From: JAOPZW01 sp963807305
GTDB taxonomy: Bacteria; Actinomycetota; Thermoleophilia; Solirubrobacterales; Solirubrobacteraceae
Assembly (NCBI GenBank): GCA_963807305.1
Contig: CAWEBN010000007.1
Coordinates: 1-64,000, forward strand
Direction of reading: 5' to 3'
DNA length: 64,000 nt
Numbering within the stretch: the stretch's first letter is position 1; every line of letters begins with the position of its first letter. The notes beneath the pieces were generated by a model. The model was given only the letters and a program-made list of their open reading frames with translations. It was not told the origin of the DNA and made no database searches. A program made the translations under genes and the position numbers. Shown one piece after another: positions 46,565-54,388 of the stretch.

Positions 46565-46638
46565 TGCCGTCTCCTCTTCGGGTTGCTCTGCGTCCTCACC
46601 GAAACATATCCACCCGGTGGCTCGTTCAAAGTGCGGCC

Positions 46639-47979
46639 ATGGCGGTCCGGTTCCCCCTAGCCCTGCTCTGCGCGCTGCTGCTCGTCCCCGCGGCGGCGCG
46701 AGCGGCGGTCACGTTCGGCGCCGACCTCAGTCAGACGCCCGACGGCAGCGGACCGTCATGCTGCGACGCGTCCCTGGCCTCACCATCTGCACCATTTACC
46801 GGTGTGCTGGTGCACTGGGCACTGAGGACCGAAACAGCGGGCGTCGGCGTGCAGCCGGCCGTGTACCGCGGCGCCTCCCTGACCCCGGTCGACTCGGGCG
46901 ACGCGACGACCACGGCAATCCCGCTCACCACAGCCGACGTCCACCTTACGATGCGGGCGGGCGACCGCCTCGGGGTGCACGCGACCGGTGCCAGCCTGCC
47001 GCGGTCGGATGTGAGCGGGACGCTCCTCGTCAGCGGGGTGATCGAGCCCGACGCCGACGCTGACGGCTGGGGCGACGAGACCCAGGACGCGTGTCCGTTC
47101 GAGGCCTCCCTGCACGTCGCGCCCTGCCACGCGGACATCGCGCTGACGATGTCCGGGCCCGCCTTCGGCGTCGTCGACCGCGACACGCCCTACGTCGTGA
47201 CCGTGGTCAACCATGGGCCGAGCGCGGCCGCCGGGGTGACCGTCACCGACGTGATCCCCACCGGGGCGCGGTTCGTGCGCACCGAGGGAGCCGGTACGTG
47301 CACCTCCGGCGCGACCGTGAGCTGCACACTGCCCGCGATCGCGCCCGGCGCCGGCGGCACGCTCACCATCGTGCTGGCGGGCAAGGCCGAGGGCGTGAGC
47401 TTCCATCACGCCGTCAGCGTGGCGACGACGAGCAGCGACCCCACGCCGGGCGACCACAGTGCGTCGGTGGACACGCTCGTCACGGGCGCGAGCGTCGCGC
47501 CGCCGCCGCTCACGCTCCCGGAGGTGGCCTGCGCGAACCCGAGCTTCGGCAGCCGCGACGACGACGTGCTGCTGGGCAGCAGCTTCGGCGACCGGATGTT
47601 CGGCCGCCAGGGCCGCGACCTGCTGCGCGGGCGCGCCGGCAACGACTGCCTGTGGGGCGGCGAGGGCGCCGACGTGCTCGACGGCGACGGCGGCGACGAC
47701 AGCCTGTGGGGCGGCGACGGCCGCGACCGGCTCTTCGGCGGCAGCGGCAACGATCGCCTCTACGGGGGTGCCAAGGGCGACGAGCTGCACGGCGACACCG
47801 GCAACGATCAGTTCTTCCCGGGCACGGGCCGCGATCGCGTGTGGGGCGGCCCTGGCAACGACACCATCTCGGCGCGCGACGGCTCGCGCGACGTGATCGA
47901 CTGCGGCGCCGGACTCGACCGCGTCACGGCGGACCGCCGGGACAGTCTGCGCGGCTGTGAGCGGGTGACCCGGCGGTAG
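46639..47979 (+). CDS. secreted protein with DUF11 domain and RTX-type calcium repeats
   Basis: 446 residues. A signal peptide (about 1-22, ending ARAA) is followed by a beta domain of about 130 residues, an EF-hand-like DADADGWGDETQDACP element, and a DUF11 domain (about 165-290) with YVVTVVNHGPSAAAGVTV. The C-terminal third carries hemolysin-type nonapeptides: GGEGADVLDGDGG, GGDGRDRLFGG and GGSGNDRLYGG, which bind calcium outside the cell. Role unknown. ATG at 46639 chosen from the signal peptide. It is divergent from sodA. Confidence 0.84.
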   Translation: MAVRFPLALLCALLLVPAAARAAVTFGADLSQTPDGSGPSCCDASLASPSAPFTGVLVHWALRTETAGVGVQPAVYRGASLTPVDSGDATTTAIPLTTADVHLTMRAGDRLGVHATGASLPRSDVSGTLLVSGVIEPDADADGWGDETQDACPFEASLHVAPCHADIALTMSGPAFGVVDRDTPYVVTVVNHGPSAAAGVTVTDVIPTGARFVRTEGAGTCTSGATVSCTLPAIAPGAGGTLTIVLAGKAEGVSFHHAVSVATTSSDPTPGDHSASVDTLVTGASVAPPPLTLPEVACANPSFGSRDDDVLLGSSFGDRMFGRQGRDLLRGRAGNDCLWGGEGADVLDGDGGDDSLWGGDGRDRLFGGSGNDRLYGGAKGDELHGDTGNDQFFPGTGRDRVWGGPGNDTISARDGSRDVIDCGAGLDRVTADRRDSLRGCERVTRR

Positions 47980-47992
47980 TGTTCGCCGCCGG

Positions 47993-49651
47993 ATGACCCG
48001 TCTCGATCGCTACTTCCTGCCCACCGAGCGCGAGGCCCCGGCCGACGCCGAGGCGCTGTCGCACAAGCTCGGCGTGCGTGCGGGTCTCGTCCGCCAGGTC
48101 GGCTCGGGCCTGTGGAGCTGGCTGCCGGCCGGGTGGCGCGTGCACGAGAACGTGGCGCAGATCGTGCGCGAGGAGTGCAACCGGATCGGGTGCCAGGAGA
48201 TGCTGATGCCGGTCATCACGCCGGCCGAGCTCTGGAAGCGCAGCGGCCGCTATGACATCGAAGAGGTGTTCAAGCTCAAGGACCGCCGGGGGGCCGACCT
48301 GATCCTCGCCCTGAGCCACGAGGAGACCGTCACCCTCCACGTCGCGCAGACGGTGCGCTCCTATCGGCAGCTGCCGATGCTGCTCTACCACTTCCAGACC
48401 AAGGGCCGCGACGAGGCGCGCCCGCGTGCCGGCGTCCTGCGCACGCGCGAGTTCATCATGAAGGACGCCTACTCCTTCGATCGCGACGGAGACGGGCTGC
48501 AGGCCTCCTACGACAAGTTCATCAGCGCCTACGACGCGATCTGCGACCGCGTGGGCCTCGAGTGGTACCGGGTGGAGTCCGACGTCGGGATGATGGGCGG
48601 CTCGGGCGCCCACGAGTACATGGCGCCGTGCCCGGCCGGCGAGAACGACGTCGCGCTGGCCCCCGGGTACGCCGCGAACACCGAGGTCGCGAGCGCCGAT
48701 CCGCAGCTCGTGGCGCCGATGGAGCTCGAGGGCGACCTGCACACCCCCGGGGCGACCACGATCAAGGCGCTGGTCGACGCCCTCGGGGTACAGGCGGGCA
48801 ACGCGCTCAAGGCCTATCCCGTGGTGACCGAGTCGCGCGGGCTGGTCATGGTCTTCGTGCGCGGCGACCATCGCGTCAACGACGTCAAGCTCGCCAACGC
48901 CCTCGGCGAGGCGTTCCGGCCCGCGCGCGACGAGGAGCTGCAGGGCCCCGGCGGCTTCCTGGGGCCCACGGCGAACGCCCCGACGCTGTGGGACGAGGCC
49001 ATCGTCCCCGGGCAGGCCTACGTGACGGGCGCCAACCGCCCCGATTACCACCACGTGATCACCGTCGACGGCGGCGAGCGTGGCGACGTGCGCAGCGTCG
49101 AGGTCGGCGACACCGTCAACGGACGCCCGATTCGCATCGAGCCCGCCATCGAGATCGGCAACATCTTCAAGCTCGGCACGCGCTACTCCGACCCGCTGGG
49201 GGCCACCTACCTCGACGAGAACGGCAAGGAGCAGCTCATCCACATGGGCTCCTACGGCATCGGGCCGGCCCGTATGACGGCCGCCGCGATCGAGCAGTAC
49301 GCCGACGAGAAGGGGATCTCCTGGCCGCGGGCGATCGCGCCGTGGGACGTCGAGATCGTGGCCATCGGCAAGCCGGGCACGCCAGAGCGCGAGGCCGCCG
49401 AGGGGCTCTATGCCGAGCTCCGCGAGGCGGGGATCGAGGTGCTCCTCGACGATCGCGACGCCGGGCCCGGCGAGAAGTTCGCCGACGCGGAGCTGCTCGG
49501 CGTCCCCCTGCGGCTGACCGTCGGCAAGCGCTCGCTCGAGTCCGGACGCGCGGAGGCGCAGGCCCGCCGCGGCCGCGCCGACCACGACGGTGGCGTGCCG
49601 CTGACGGGCGCGGCGAAGGCCGTCCGGGAGCTGTGGACGAGTCTCCCGTAG
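47993..49651 (+). CDS. proS: prolyl-tRNA synthetase
   Basis: 552 residues, bacterial-type ProRS. Class II motifs are visible: the segment VGSGLWSWLPAGWRVHEN, ALSHEETVTLHVAQ, and the class II motif 2-like PRAGVLRTREFIMKDAYSF. An INS-like editing region (about 225-365) is present but diverged. The C-terminal anticodon domain starts near 460. It continues the conserved ispG-proS order across the inserted sod and RTX genes. The stop lies within the first codons of pgsA. Confidence 0.96.
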   Translation: MTRLDRYFLPTEREAPADAEALSHKLGVRAGLVRQVGSGLWSWLPAGWRVHENVAQIVREECNRIGCQEMLMPVITPAELWKRSGRYDIEEVFKLKDRRGADLILALSHEETVTLHVAQTVRSYRQLPMLLYHFQTKGRDEARPRAGVLRTREFIMKDAYSFDRDGDGLQASYDKFISAYDAICDRVGLEWYRVESDVGMMGGSGAHEYMAPCPAGENDVALAPGYAANTEVASADPQLVAPMELEGDLHTPGATTIKALVDALGVQAGNALKAYPVVTESRGLVMVFVRGDHRVNDVKLANALGEAFRPARDEELQGPGGFLGPTANAPTLWDEAIVPGQAYVTGANRPDYHHVITVDGGERGDVRSVEVGDTVNGRPIRIEPAIEIGNIFKLGTRYSDPLGATYLDENGKEQLIHMGSYGIGPARMTAAAIEQYADEKGISWPRAIAPWDVEIVAIGKPGTPEREAAEGLYAELREAGIEVLLDDRDAGPGEKFADAELLGVPLRLTVGKRSLESGRAEAQARRGRADHDGGVPLTGAAKAVRELWTSLP

Positions 49652-50259
49652 AGGGCCGGCGGCTGTCGTTCGGCCGGCTGGTGGGCGTCGATCGCTCGGG
49701 GCCGCCGCCGCCCGAGACGCTGCCCGGGGCCCCGCTGAACCTGTGGACGATCCCCAACGCCATCGGGATCGTCCGCCTTGGGCTGCTGCCGATCTTCCTG
49801 GTCGTCTCGTTCTCGAGCGACAGTGGCATCGGGGTGTGGCCGGCGGTGCTCTTCGGCGTCGCCGGGTGGACGGACTACTTCGACGGCATCGCGGCCCGGC
49901 TCACGGGCCAGTACAGCCGCTTCGGGACGCTTCTGGACCCCGTGGTCGACCGTGTGCTGGTCCTCTGCGGCGTCATCGCCTGCTGGTACCACGACCTGCT
50001 GCCGCGCTGGGCCCTGGCCATCCTCGTCGCGCGCGAGCTGTTCATGCTCATCGCCGGGCGCTATGCATTGCGCCGCGGCATCGAGATCCGCGTCAACATG
50101 GTCGGGCGGCTCGCGATCTGGCCGGTTCTCTCGGCGCTCGAGTTCGCCTTCTGCGGCCTGGAGACCCTGAGCACGGTCCTGTTCTACATCGGGCTCGCCA
50201 TGACCCTCGTAGCCACCGCGATGTACGTTCGCGATGCAAGACCCTCAACCTCAGCTTGA
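49633..50259 (+). CDS. CDP-alcohol phosphatidyltransferase (PgsA-like)
   Basis: 208 residues, membrane enzyme that moves a phosphatidyl group from CDP-diacylglycerol to an alcohol such as glycerol-3-phosphate. The CDP-OH-P signature is perfect: DGIAAR, eight residues, G, three residues, D, three residues, D (DGIAARLTGQ...GTLLDPVVD). Five or six membrane segments. The GTG at 49633 lies inside proS; GTG 49681 is the other option. Both give the same core. Confidence 0.9.
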   Translation: MDESPVEGRRLSFGRLVGVDRSGPPPPETLPGAPLNLWTIPNAIGIVRLGLLPIFLVVSFSSDSGIGVWPAVLFGVAGWTDYFDGIAARLTGQYSRFGTLLDPVVDRVLVLCGVIACWYHDLLPRWALAILVARELFMLIAGRYALRRGIEIRVNMVGRLAIWPVLSALEFAFCGLETLSTVLFYIGLAMTLVATAMYVRDARPSTSA

Positions 50260-50283
50260 GCGTGCGCGATCCGCTGGTATGCT
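50256..50283 (+). promoter_or_regulatory. promoter of the RsiG-like gene
   Basis: TTGAGC (50256-50261), a 16-bp spacer and TATGCT (50278-50283). The ATG follows after 6 nt, so the transcript should be leaderless. This is the best -35/-10 pair among the leaderless candidates. Confidence 0.55.
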
Positions 50284-50289
50284 CGGCCC

Positions 50290-50553
50290 ATGGACACGTT
50301 TCCTGACCTTGGCTCGCTCTCCGACACGGAGCTGAAGGAGTACATCCAGCAGCTCACCGAGGAGGAGATCGACATCTCCTACAAGCGCCGGATCCTGCAC
50401 GGGAAGATCGACATCCTGCGCGCGGAGCTGGTCAACCGCCTGCGCAAGAAGCACGAGGGCGGCGAAGACGTCATCACCGGTGACGATGTGCAGAAGCTCA
50501 CCGACATCCTCGCCGGCCGCGCGGCCGGGGCCGAGGCCTCCGACACCGAGTAG
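50290..50553 (+). CDS. RsiG-like anti-sigma factor with one c-di-GMP motif
   Basis: 87 residues, mostly two charged helices without a membrane segment. Residues E26, S30, R33, H37 and D41 reproduce the E(x3)S(x2)R(x3)Q(x3)D signature of RsiG, which in Streptomyces binds c-di-GMP and sequesters the sigma factor WhiG. Here the Gln is His. Only one copy of the motif is present, as in the homodimeric Rubrobacter protein. This assignment is from motif and context, not from a search. The gene heads a run with the FHA and FtsR genes. No sigma-WhiG gene is in the window. Confidence 0.65.
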   Translation: MDTFPDLGSLSDTELKEYIQQLTEEEIDISYKRRILHGKIDILRAELVNRLRKKHEGGEDVITGDDVQKLTDILAGRAAGAEASDTE

Positions 50554-50559
50554 GGCCGC

Positions 50560-51036
50560 GTGGCGCTCCACTGCCCGGAGTGCGGCTTCGTCAACGCCGA
50601 CGGAGCGAACTACTGCCAGAAGTGCGGCTCGTTCCTGGGCGCGCTCGAGGAGCGCGCGGGCGGCGAGCCGTCCACGGCGACCTACCGCATCGACGAGACC
50701 GGCGAGCTCGTCCCGGTCGATGTCGAGGAGGTCGTCGCCCACGAGGGCGCCGCGGTGGTCATCCGGGCCGGCGGTGGGCGCGTGGGGGAGTCCTTCGCGC
50801 TCGACCACGACCGCATGACCATCGGCCGGCGCCCCGACTCCGACGTGTTCCTCGACGACGTCACCGTGTCGCGCGACCACGCGCTGCTGGTCAAGCGCGG
50901 CGGCGACTACTACCTCGACGACCTGGGCTCGCTCAACGGGACCTACGTCAACCGTCATCGCATCGAATCCCACCGTCTGGAGGACGGCGACGAGCTGCAG
51001 GTCGGCAAGTTCAAGCTCACCTTCCTCTCGCAGTGA
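50560..51036 (+). CDS. zinc-ribbon and FHA domain protein (GarA-like)
   Basis: 158 residues. An N-terminal zinc ribbon (HCPECGF...YCQKCGSF) is followed by a linker and then a forkhead-associated domain (about 75-155) with the conserved GRRPDSDVFLDDVTVSRDHA, GSLNGTYVNRHRI and DGDELQVGKFKL. FHA domains bind phosphothreonine. Mycobacterial GarA stands next to the same MerR gene (Rv1827-Rv1828). The GarA phospho-site ETT motif is not visible here, so a signalling role is inference. GTG start, 6 nt after the RsiG-like gene. Confidence 0.88.
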   Translation: MALHCPECGFVNADGANYCQKCGSFLGALEERAGGEPSTATYRIDETGELVPVDVEEVVAHEGAAVVIRAGGGRVGESFALDHDRMTIGRRPDSDVFLDDVTVSRDHALLVKRGGDYYLDDLGSLNGTYVNRHRIESHRLEDGDELQVGKFKLTFLSQ

Positions 51037-51821
51037 CGCTCATGGCCGTCCAGAACGAACCGGAAACCATCCCCGCCGAGGTCGACCCCGACCCCGATGC
51101 CGGCGCGCCGCGCAAGGCGATGACGATCGGCGCCGTGTGCAAGGCGCTCGAGCAGGAGTTCCCGGACATCTCGATCTCGAAGATCCGCTATCTGGAGGAT
51201 CAGAAGCTGCTGGCGCCGCGTCGCACGCCGGGCGGCTATCGCCTCTACTCCGGCGGCGACGTGCAGCGCCTGCGCACGATCCTGCGCCTGCAGCGCGACG
51301 AGTTCCTGCCGTTGCGCGTCATCCGCCAGGAGCTCGCCTCGGGGCGCGCGGGCAACGACGTCGCGCCCGCGAGCGACGGGCCGGTCGCCGGCACGGGCGC
51401 GGCGCGGCCCAAGCGCAACCCGTCGGTCACCGCGCCGTCCAGCGGCGCGCTGTACTCGCTGGAGGACGTCATCGAGGAGACCCGGGCCGAGCCGCGGCTG
51501 GTCTCGGAGCTCGAGGAGTACGGCGTCATCAAGGGCGAGGTCCGCGCCGGCACGAAGTACTACGACGAGACCGAGCGCGAGATCGTGCGCGCCGTCACCG
51601 AGCTGGCTCGCTACGGCGTCGGCGGGCGCAACCTGCGCGCCTTCCGCACCAGCGCCGACCGCGAGGCGGCGCTGCTGCAGCAGATCCTCGCCCCGGCCCT
51701 GCGCTCGCGCAACGCCAAGCGCCGCAAGGAGGCCATCGAGGCGCTCGAGAACCTCGCCGCCGTCACCACGCACCTCAAGCACCTGCTCCTCATCCGCGAC
51801 CTGCGCAAGATCGTCTCCTGA
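51033..51821 (+). CDS. ftsR: MerR-family transcriptional regulator, FtsR-like
   Basis: 262 residues. The N-terminal MerR helix-turn-helix is read as MTIGAVCKALEQEFPDISIS and the wing KIRYLEDQKLLAPRRTPGGY (in parts). A second domain from about 140 (LYSLEDVIEETRAEPRLVSE) belongs to the Rv1828/FtsR type, which in corynebacteria affects ftsZ expression. The symbol is by family likeness. The GTG at 51033 overlaps the FHA stop; the ATG at 51042 is the alternative. Confidence 0.86.
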   Translation: MTLMAVQNEPETIPAEVDPDPDAGAPRKAMTIGAVCKALEQEFPDISISKIRYLEDQKLLAPRRTPGGYRLYSGGDVQRLRTILRLQRDEFLPLRVIRQELASGRAGNDVAPASDGPVAGTGAARPKRNPSVTAPSSGALYSLEDVIEETRAEPRLVSELEEYGVIKGEVRAGTKYYDETEREIVRAVTELARYGVGGRNLRAFRTSADREAALLQQILAPALRSRNAKRRKEAIEALENLAAVTTHLKHLLLIRDLRKIVS

Positions 51822-51831
51822 GAGCCGGGCC

Positions 51832-52359
51832 ATGGCGGTCGACCTCGACGCGCTCGTACGCGACATCCCGGACTTCCCGAAGCCGGGCATCGTCTTCAAG
51901 GACATCACGCCGGTCCTCGCCTCGCCCGAGGGGCTCGACGCCGCGGTCACCGGGCTGGCCGACCTCGCGCGCGACCTGCGCGTCGACGTCGTCATCGGAG
52001 CCGAGGCGCGCGGCTTCCTGCTGGGGCCGGCGGTCGCCCGCGAGCTCGGCGCCGGCTTCGTGCTCGCGCGCAAGCCGGGCAAGCTCCCCCACGAGACCGT
52101 CCGGGCGGAGTATGTGCTCGAGTACGCCACCGACGCGCTCGAGGTCCATTCCGACGCGGTCGCCACCGGCGCCCGTGTCCTCGTCCACGACGACCTGCTG
52201 GCCACCGGCGGCACGGCGCGGGCGCTGTGCGAGCTCGTCGAGCAGCTCGACGGCCAGGTGGTGGCCTGCGGCTTCCTCATCGAGCTCGCGTTCCTCAACG
52301 GCCGCGAGAACCTGGCGGGCTACGACGTCCGCTCGCTGCTGCACGTCGACGCCGAGTAG
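51832..52359 (+). CDS. apt: adenine phosphoribosyltransferase
   Basis: 175 residues, salvages adenine with PRPP to AMP. The N-terminal IPDFPKPGIVFKDITP, the purine-specific EARGFLLGPAVA and the PRPP loop VHDDLLATGGTARAL (about 118-132) are present. A-P-R-T members carry this exact arrangement. It begins 10 nt after ftsR, and the next gene starts directly at its stop. Confidence 0.95.
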   Translation: MAVDLDALVRDIPDFPKPGIVFKDITPVLASPEGLDAAVTGLADLARDLRVDVVIGAEARGFLLGPAVARELGAGFVLARKPGKLPHETVRAEYVLEYATDALEVHSDAVATGARVLVHDDLLATGGTARALCELVEQLDGQVVACGFLIELAFLNGRENLAGYDVRSLLHVDAE

Positions 52360-52797
52360 ATGCCCACCGCACGCCGCAGCCGCACGGTGGCCGCGCCGCG
52401 TGAGCGCGTGTGGGACGTCGTGGCCGACCCGCACCATCTGCCGCGCTGGTGGCCGCGCGTCAAGCGCGTGGAGGCCGTCACCCGCGAGCACTTCACCGAG
52501 GTCCTCGCCACCGAGGACGGCCGCTCACTGCGCGCCGACTTCCGCGTCGTCGAATCGCGCGCGCCCGAACGGCGGGCCTGGGAGCAGGAGCTCGAAGGAA
52601 CCCCGTTCGAGCGCGTCTTCGCGGCCTCGAGCACCGAGGTCAAGCTGCTCGCCGAAGGCGAGGACACGCGCGTGACCCTCGTCGTGCGCCAGCAGCTGCG
52701 CGGCTCGGCGCGAATGGGCGGCTTCATGGTGCGCCGCGCCACCGGGCGCCTGCTCGACGAGGCGCTGGATGCCCTGGAGGCGCTGCATGGGCCGTGA
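52360..52797 (+). CDS. SRPBCC family protein
   Basis: 145 residues of the START/polyketide-cyclase-like fold. Typical are the start SRTVAAPRERVWDVVADPHHLPRWW, the strand EDTRVTLVVRQQLRGS and the C-terminal helix (RATGRLLDEALDALEALHG). The ligand is unknown. ATG starts right after the apt stop and the end overlaps the next gene by 11 nt, so the three are co-transcribed. Confidence 0.85.
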   Translation: MPTARRSRTVAAPRERVWDVVADPHHLPRWWPRVKRVEAVTREHFTEVLATEDGRSLRADFRVVESRAPERRAWEQELEGTPFERVFAASSTEVKLLAEGEDTRVTLVVRQQLRGSARMGGFMVRRATGRLLDEALDALEALHGP

Positions 52798-54388
52798 GAT
52801 GCGCTGGTGGGGGTGGGGCGAGGACGCGCACGCCGGCTCGCTGCCCGATGCGGGCCTGGCCTGGCTGGAGGGCGAGCTGGGCGGGCTCGACGCGCCCCGC
52901 GGCCCCGTCGCGCTCGAGGACGTGCGGATGGAGACCCCACAGCTGCCCGGCGCCGTCCGTGAGCGCTTCGGCGAGATCCTGCGCGACGACCGCGCAGCGC
53001 GCGTGCTCCACGCCCGCGGCAAGTCCTATCCCGACCTCGTGCGCCAGCGCGCCGGCGACTGCGCGGGCGCGCCTGACGCCGTGCTGATGCCGCGCGACCA
53101 CGACGAGGTGCGCGCCGTGCTGGAGGCATGCGCGGGCGCGGGCGTCGCAGTCGTCCCCTTCGGCGGCGGCACGAGCGTGGTCGGCGGCCTCGAGCCGCTG
53201 CGCAACGGGTTCGAGGCCCTCGTGTCGCTCGACCTCGGCGCGCTCGACGCGCTGGAGACGCTCGACGAGCGCTCGCAGGTGGCCGTCGTGGGCGGTGGGA
53301 TGCGCGCGGTCGAGCTCGAGGCGCGCCTCGGCGAGCGCGGCTTCACCCTCGGCCACTACCCGCAGAGCTACGAGTACGTGACCATCGGCGGCTGCGCGGC
53401 GACGCGCTCGGCCGGCCAGGCCTCGACGGGCTATGGGCGCATCGACGAGCTGGTGGTGGGAGCGCGGCTGGCCGCGCCGGCGGGCGACCTCGACCTGCGC
53501 GCGCAGCCGGCGAGCGCGGCGGGGCCCGAGCTGCGGCGGCTCGTCGTCGGCTCCGAAGGCATCCTCGGCGCCATCACGCGCGTGGCGGTGCGTGTGCGCC
53601 CGGCGCCGGAGCTCACGCGCTACGAGGGCTGGATGTTCCCGGGCTTCGGTGCCGGCGCGGAGGCGCTGAGGCGCTTGGAGCAGGGCGGTGCGGCGCCCGA
53701 TGTGGCGCGACTCTCGGACGAGCAGGAGACGCGGCTGGGACTCGGCCTGACCGGCTGGCGCGGGGTCCGCGCCACCGCGCTTCACGCCTATCTGCGCGCG
53801 CGCGGCGTGGCCGGCGGCTCGGTGGCCATCATCGGCTGGGCCGGGCCCGACGAGCCCGTGCGCGTGCGCCGCGAGGCGGCCATCGAGGCGCTGCGCGACG
53901 CGGGCGGCGTCGCGTTGGGGCAGCCGGCGGGTCGGGCGTGGGTGCGCTCGCGCTTCCACGGGCCCTACCTGCGCGACGAGCTGATGGACCGCGGCGTGTT
54001 CGTCGAGACGCTCGAGACGGCCACGACGTGGTCGCAGCTGTTCACCCTCTACCGCGCGGTGGGCGACGCGCTGCGCGAGCACGCGCCGCTGGTCGCGTGC
54101 CACATCTCGCACCTGTATCCGACGGGCGCGTCGCTGTACTTCACCTTCATGGCGCGGGCGCGGCGCGGCGAGGAGCTCGCGCAGTGGGCGCAGGTGAAGG
54201 CGGCGGCCTGCGAGGCCATCGTGGCCGCGGGCGGGACGATCACCCATCACCATGCGGTGGGCAGCGACCACGCGCCCTACATGGGCGCCGAGGTCGGGGA
54301 CACCGGGGTGGCCGCGCTGCGGGCGCTGAAGGGCGAACTCGATCCGGCCGGGATCATGAACCCCGGCAAGCTGCTGAGTCTGGTCTAG
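52787..54388 (+). CDS. FAD-binding oxidase (alkyl-DHAP-synthase/GlcD-like)
   Basis: 533 residues with a PCMH-type FAD domain. Flavin-binding motifs: VVPFGGGTSVVGGLEP, GHYPQSYEYVTIGGCAATRSAGQAS (in parts), and a C-terminal domain with SRFHGPYLRDELMDRG and HHHAVGSDHAPYM. The pattern is closest to alkyldihydroxyacetonephosphate synthase, also called glycolate-oxidase-like D subunit. If ether lipids are made, this would be the enzyme, but the substrate is not shown. ATG 52787 chosen from context. Its stop shares CTAG with the convergent gene. Confidence 0.87.
   Translation: MGREMRWWGWGEDAHAGSLPDAGLAWLEGELGGLDAPRGPVALEDVRMETPQLPGAVRERFGEILRDDRAARVLHARGKSYPDLVRQRAGDCAGAPDAVLMPRDHDEVRAVLEACAGAGVAVVPFGGGTSVVGGLEPLRNGFEALVSLDLGALDALETLDERSQVAVVGGGMRAVELEARLGERGFTLGHYPQSYEYVTIGGCAATRSAGQASTGYGRIDELVVGARLAAPAGDLDLRAQPASAAGPELRRLVVGSEGILGAITRVAVRVRPAPELTRYEGWMFPGFGAGAEALRRLEQGGAAPDVARLSDEQETRLGLGLTGWRGVRATALHAYLRARGVAGGSVAIIGWAGPDEPVRVRREAAIEALRDAGGVALGQPAGRAWVRSRFHGPYLRDELMDRGVFVETLETATTWSQLFTLYRAVGDALREHAPLVACHISHLYPTGASLYFTFMARARRGEELAQWAQVKAAACEAIVAAGGTITHHHAVGSDHAPYMGAEVGDTGVAALRALKGELDPAGIMNPGKLLSLV

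Noticed and set aside
47600..47880. DNA-level tandem repeat in the RTX gene
   Set aside because: The periodicity comes from the protein's calcium-binding nonapeptides; the nucleotide units themselves differ.
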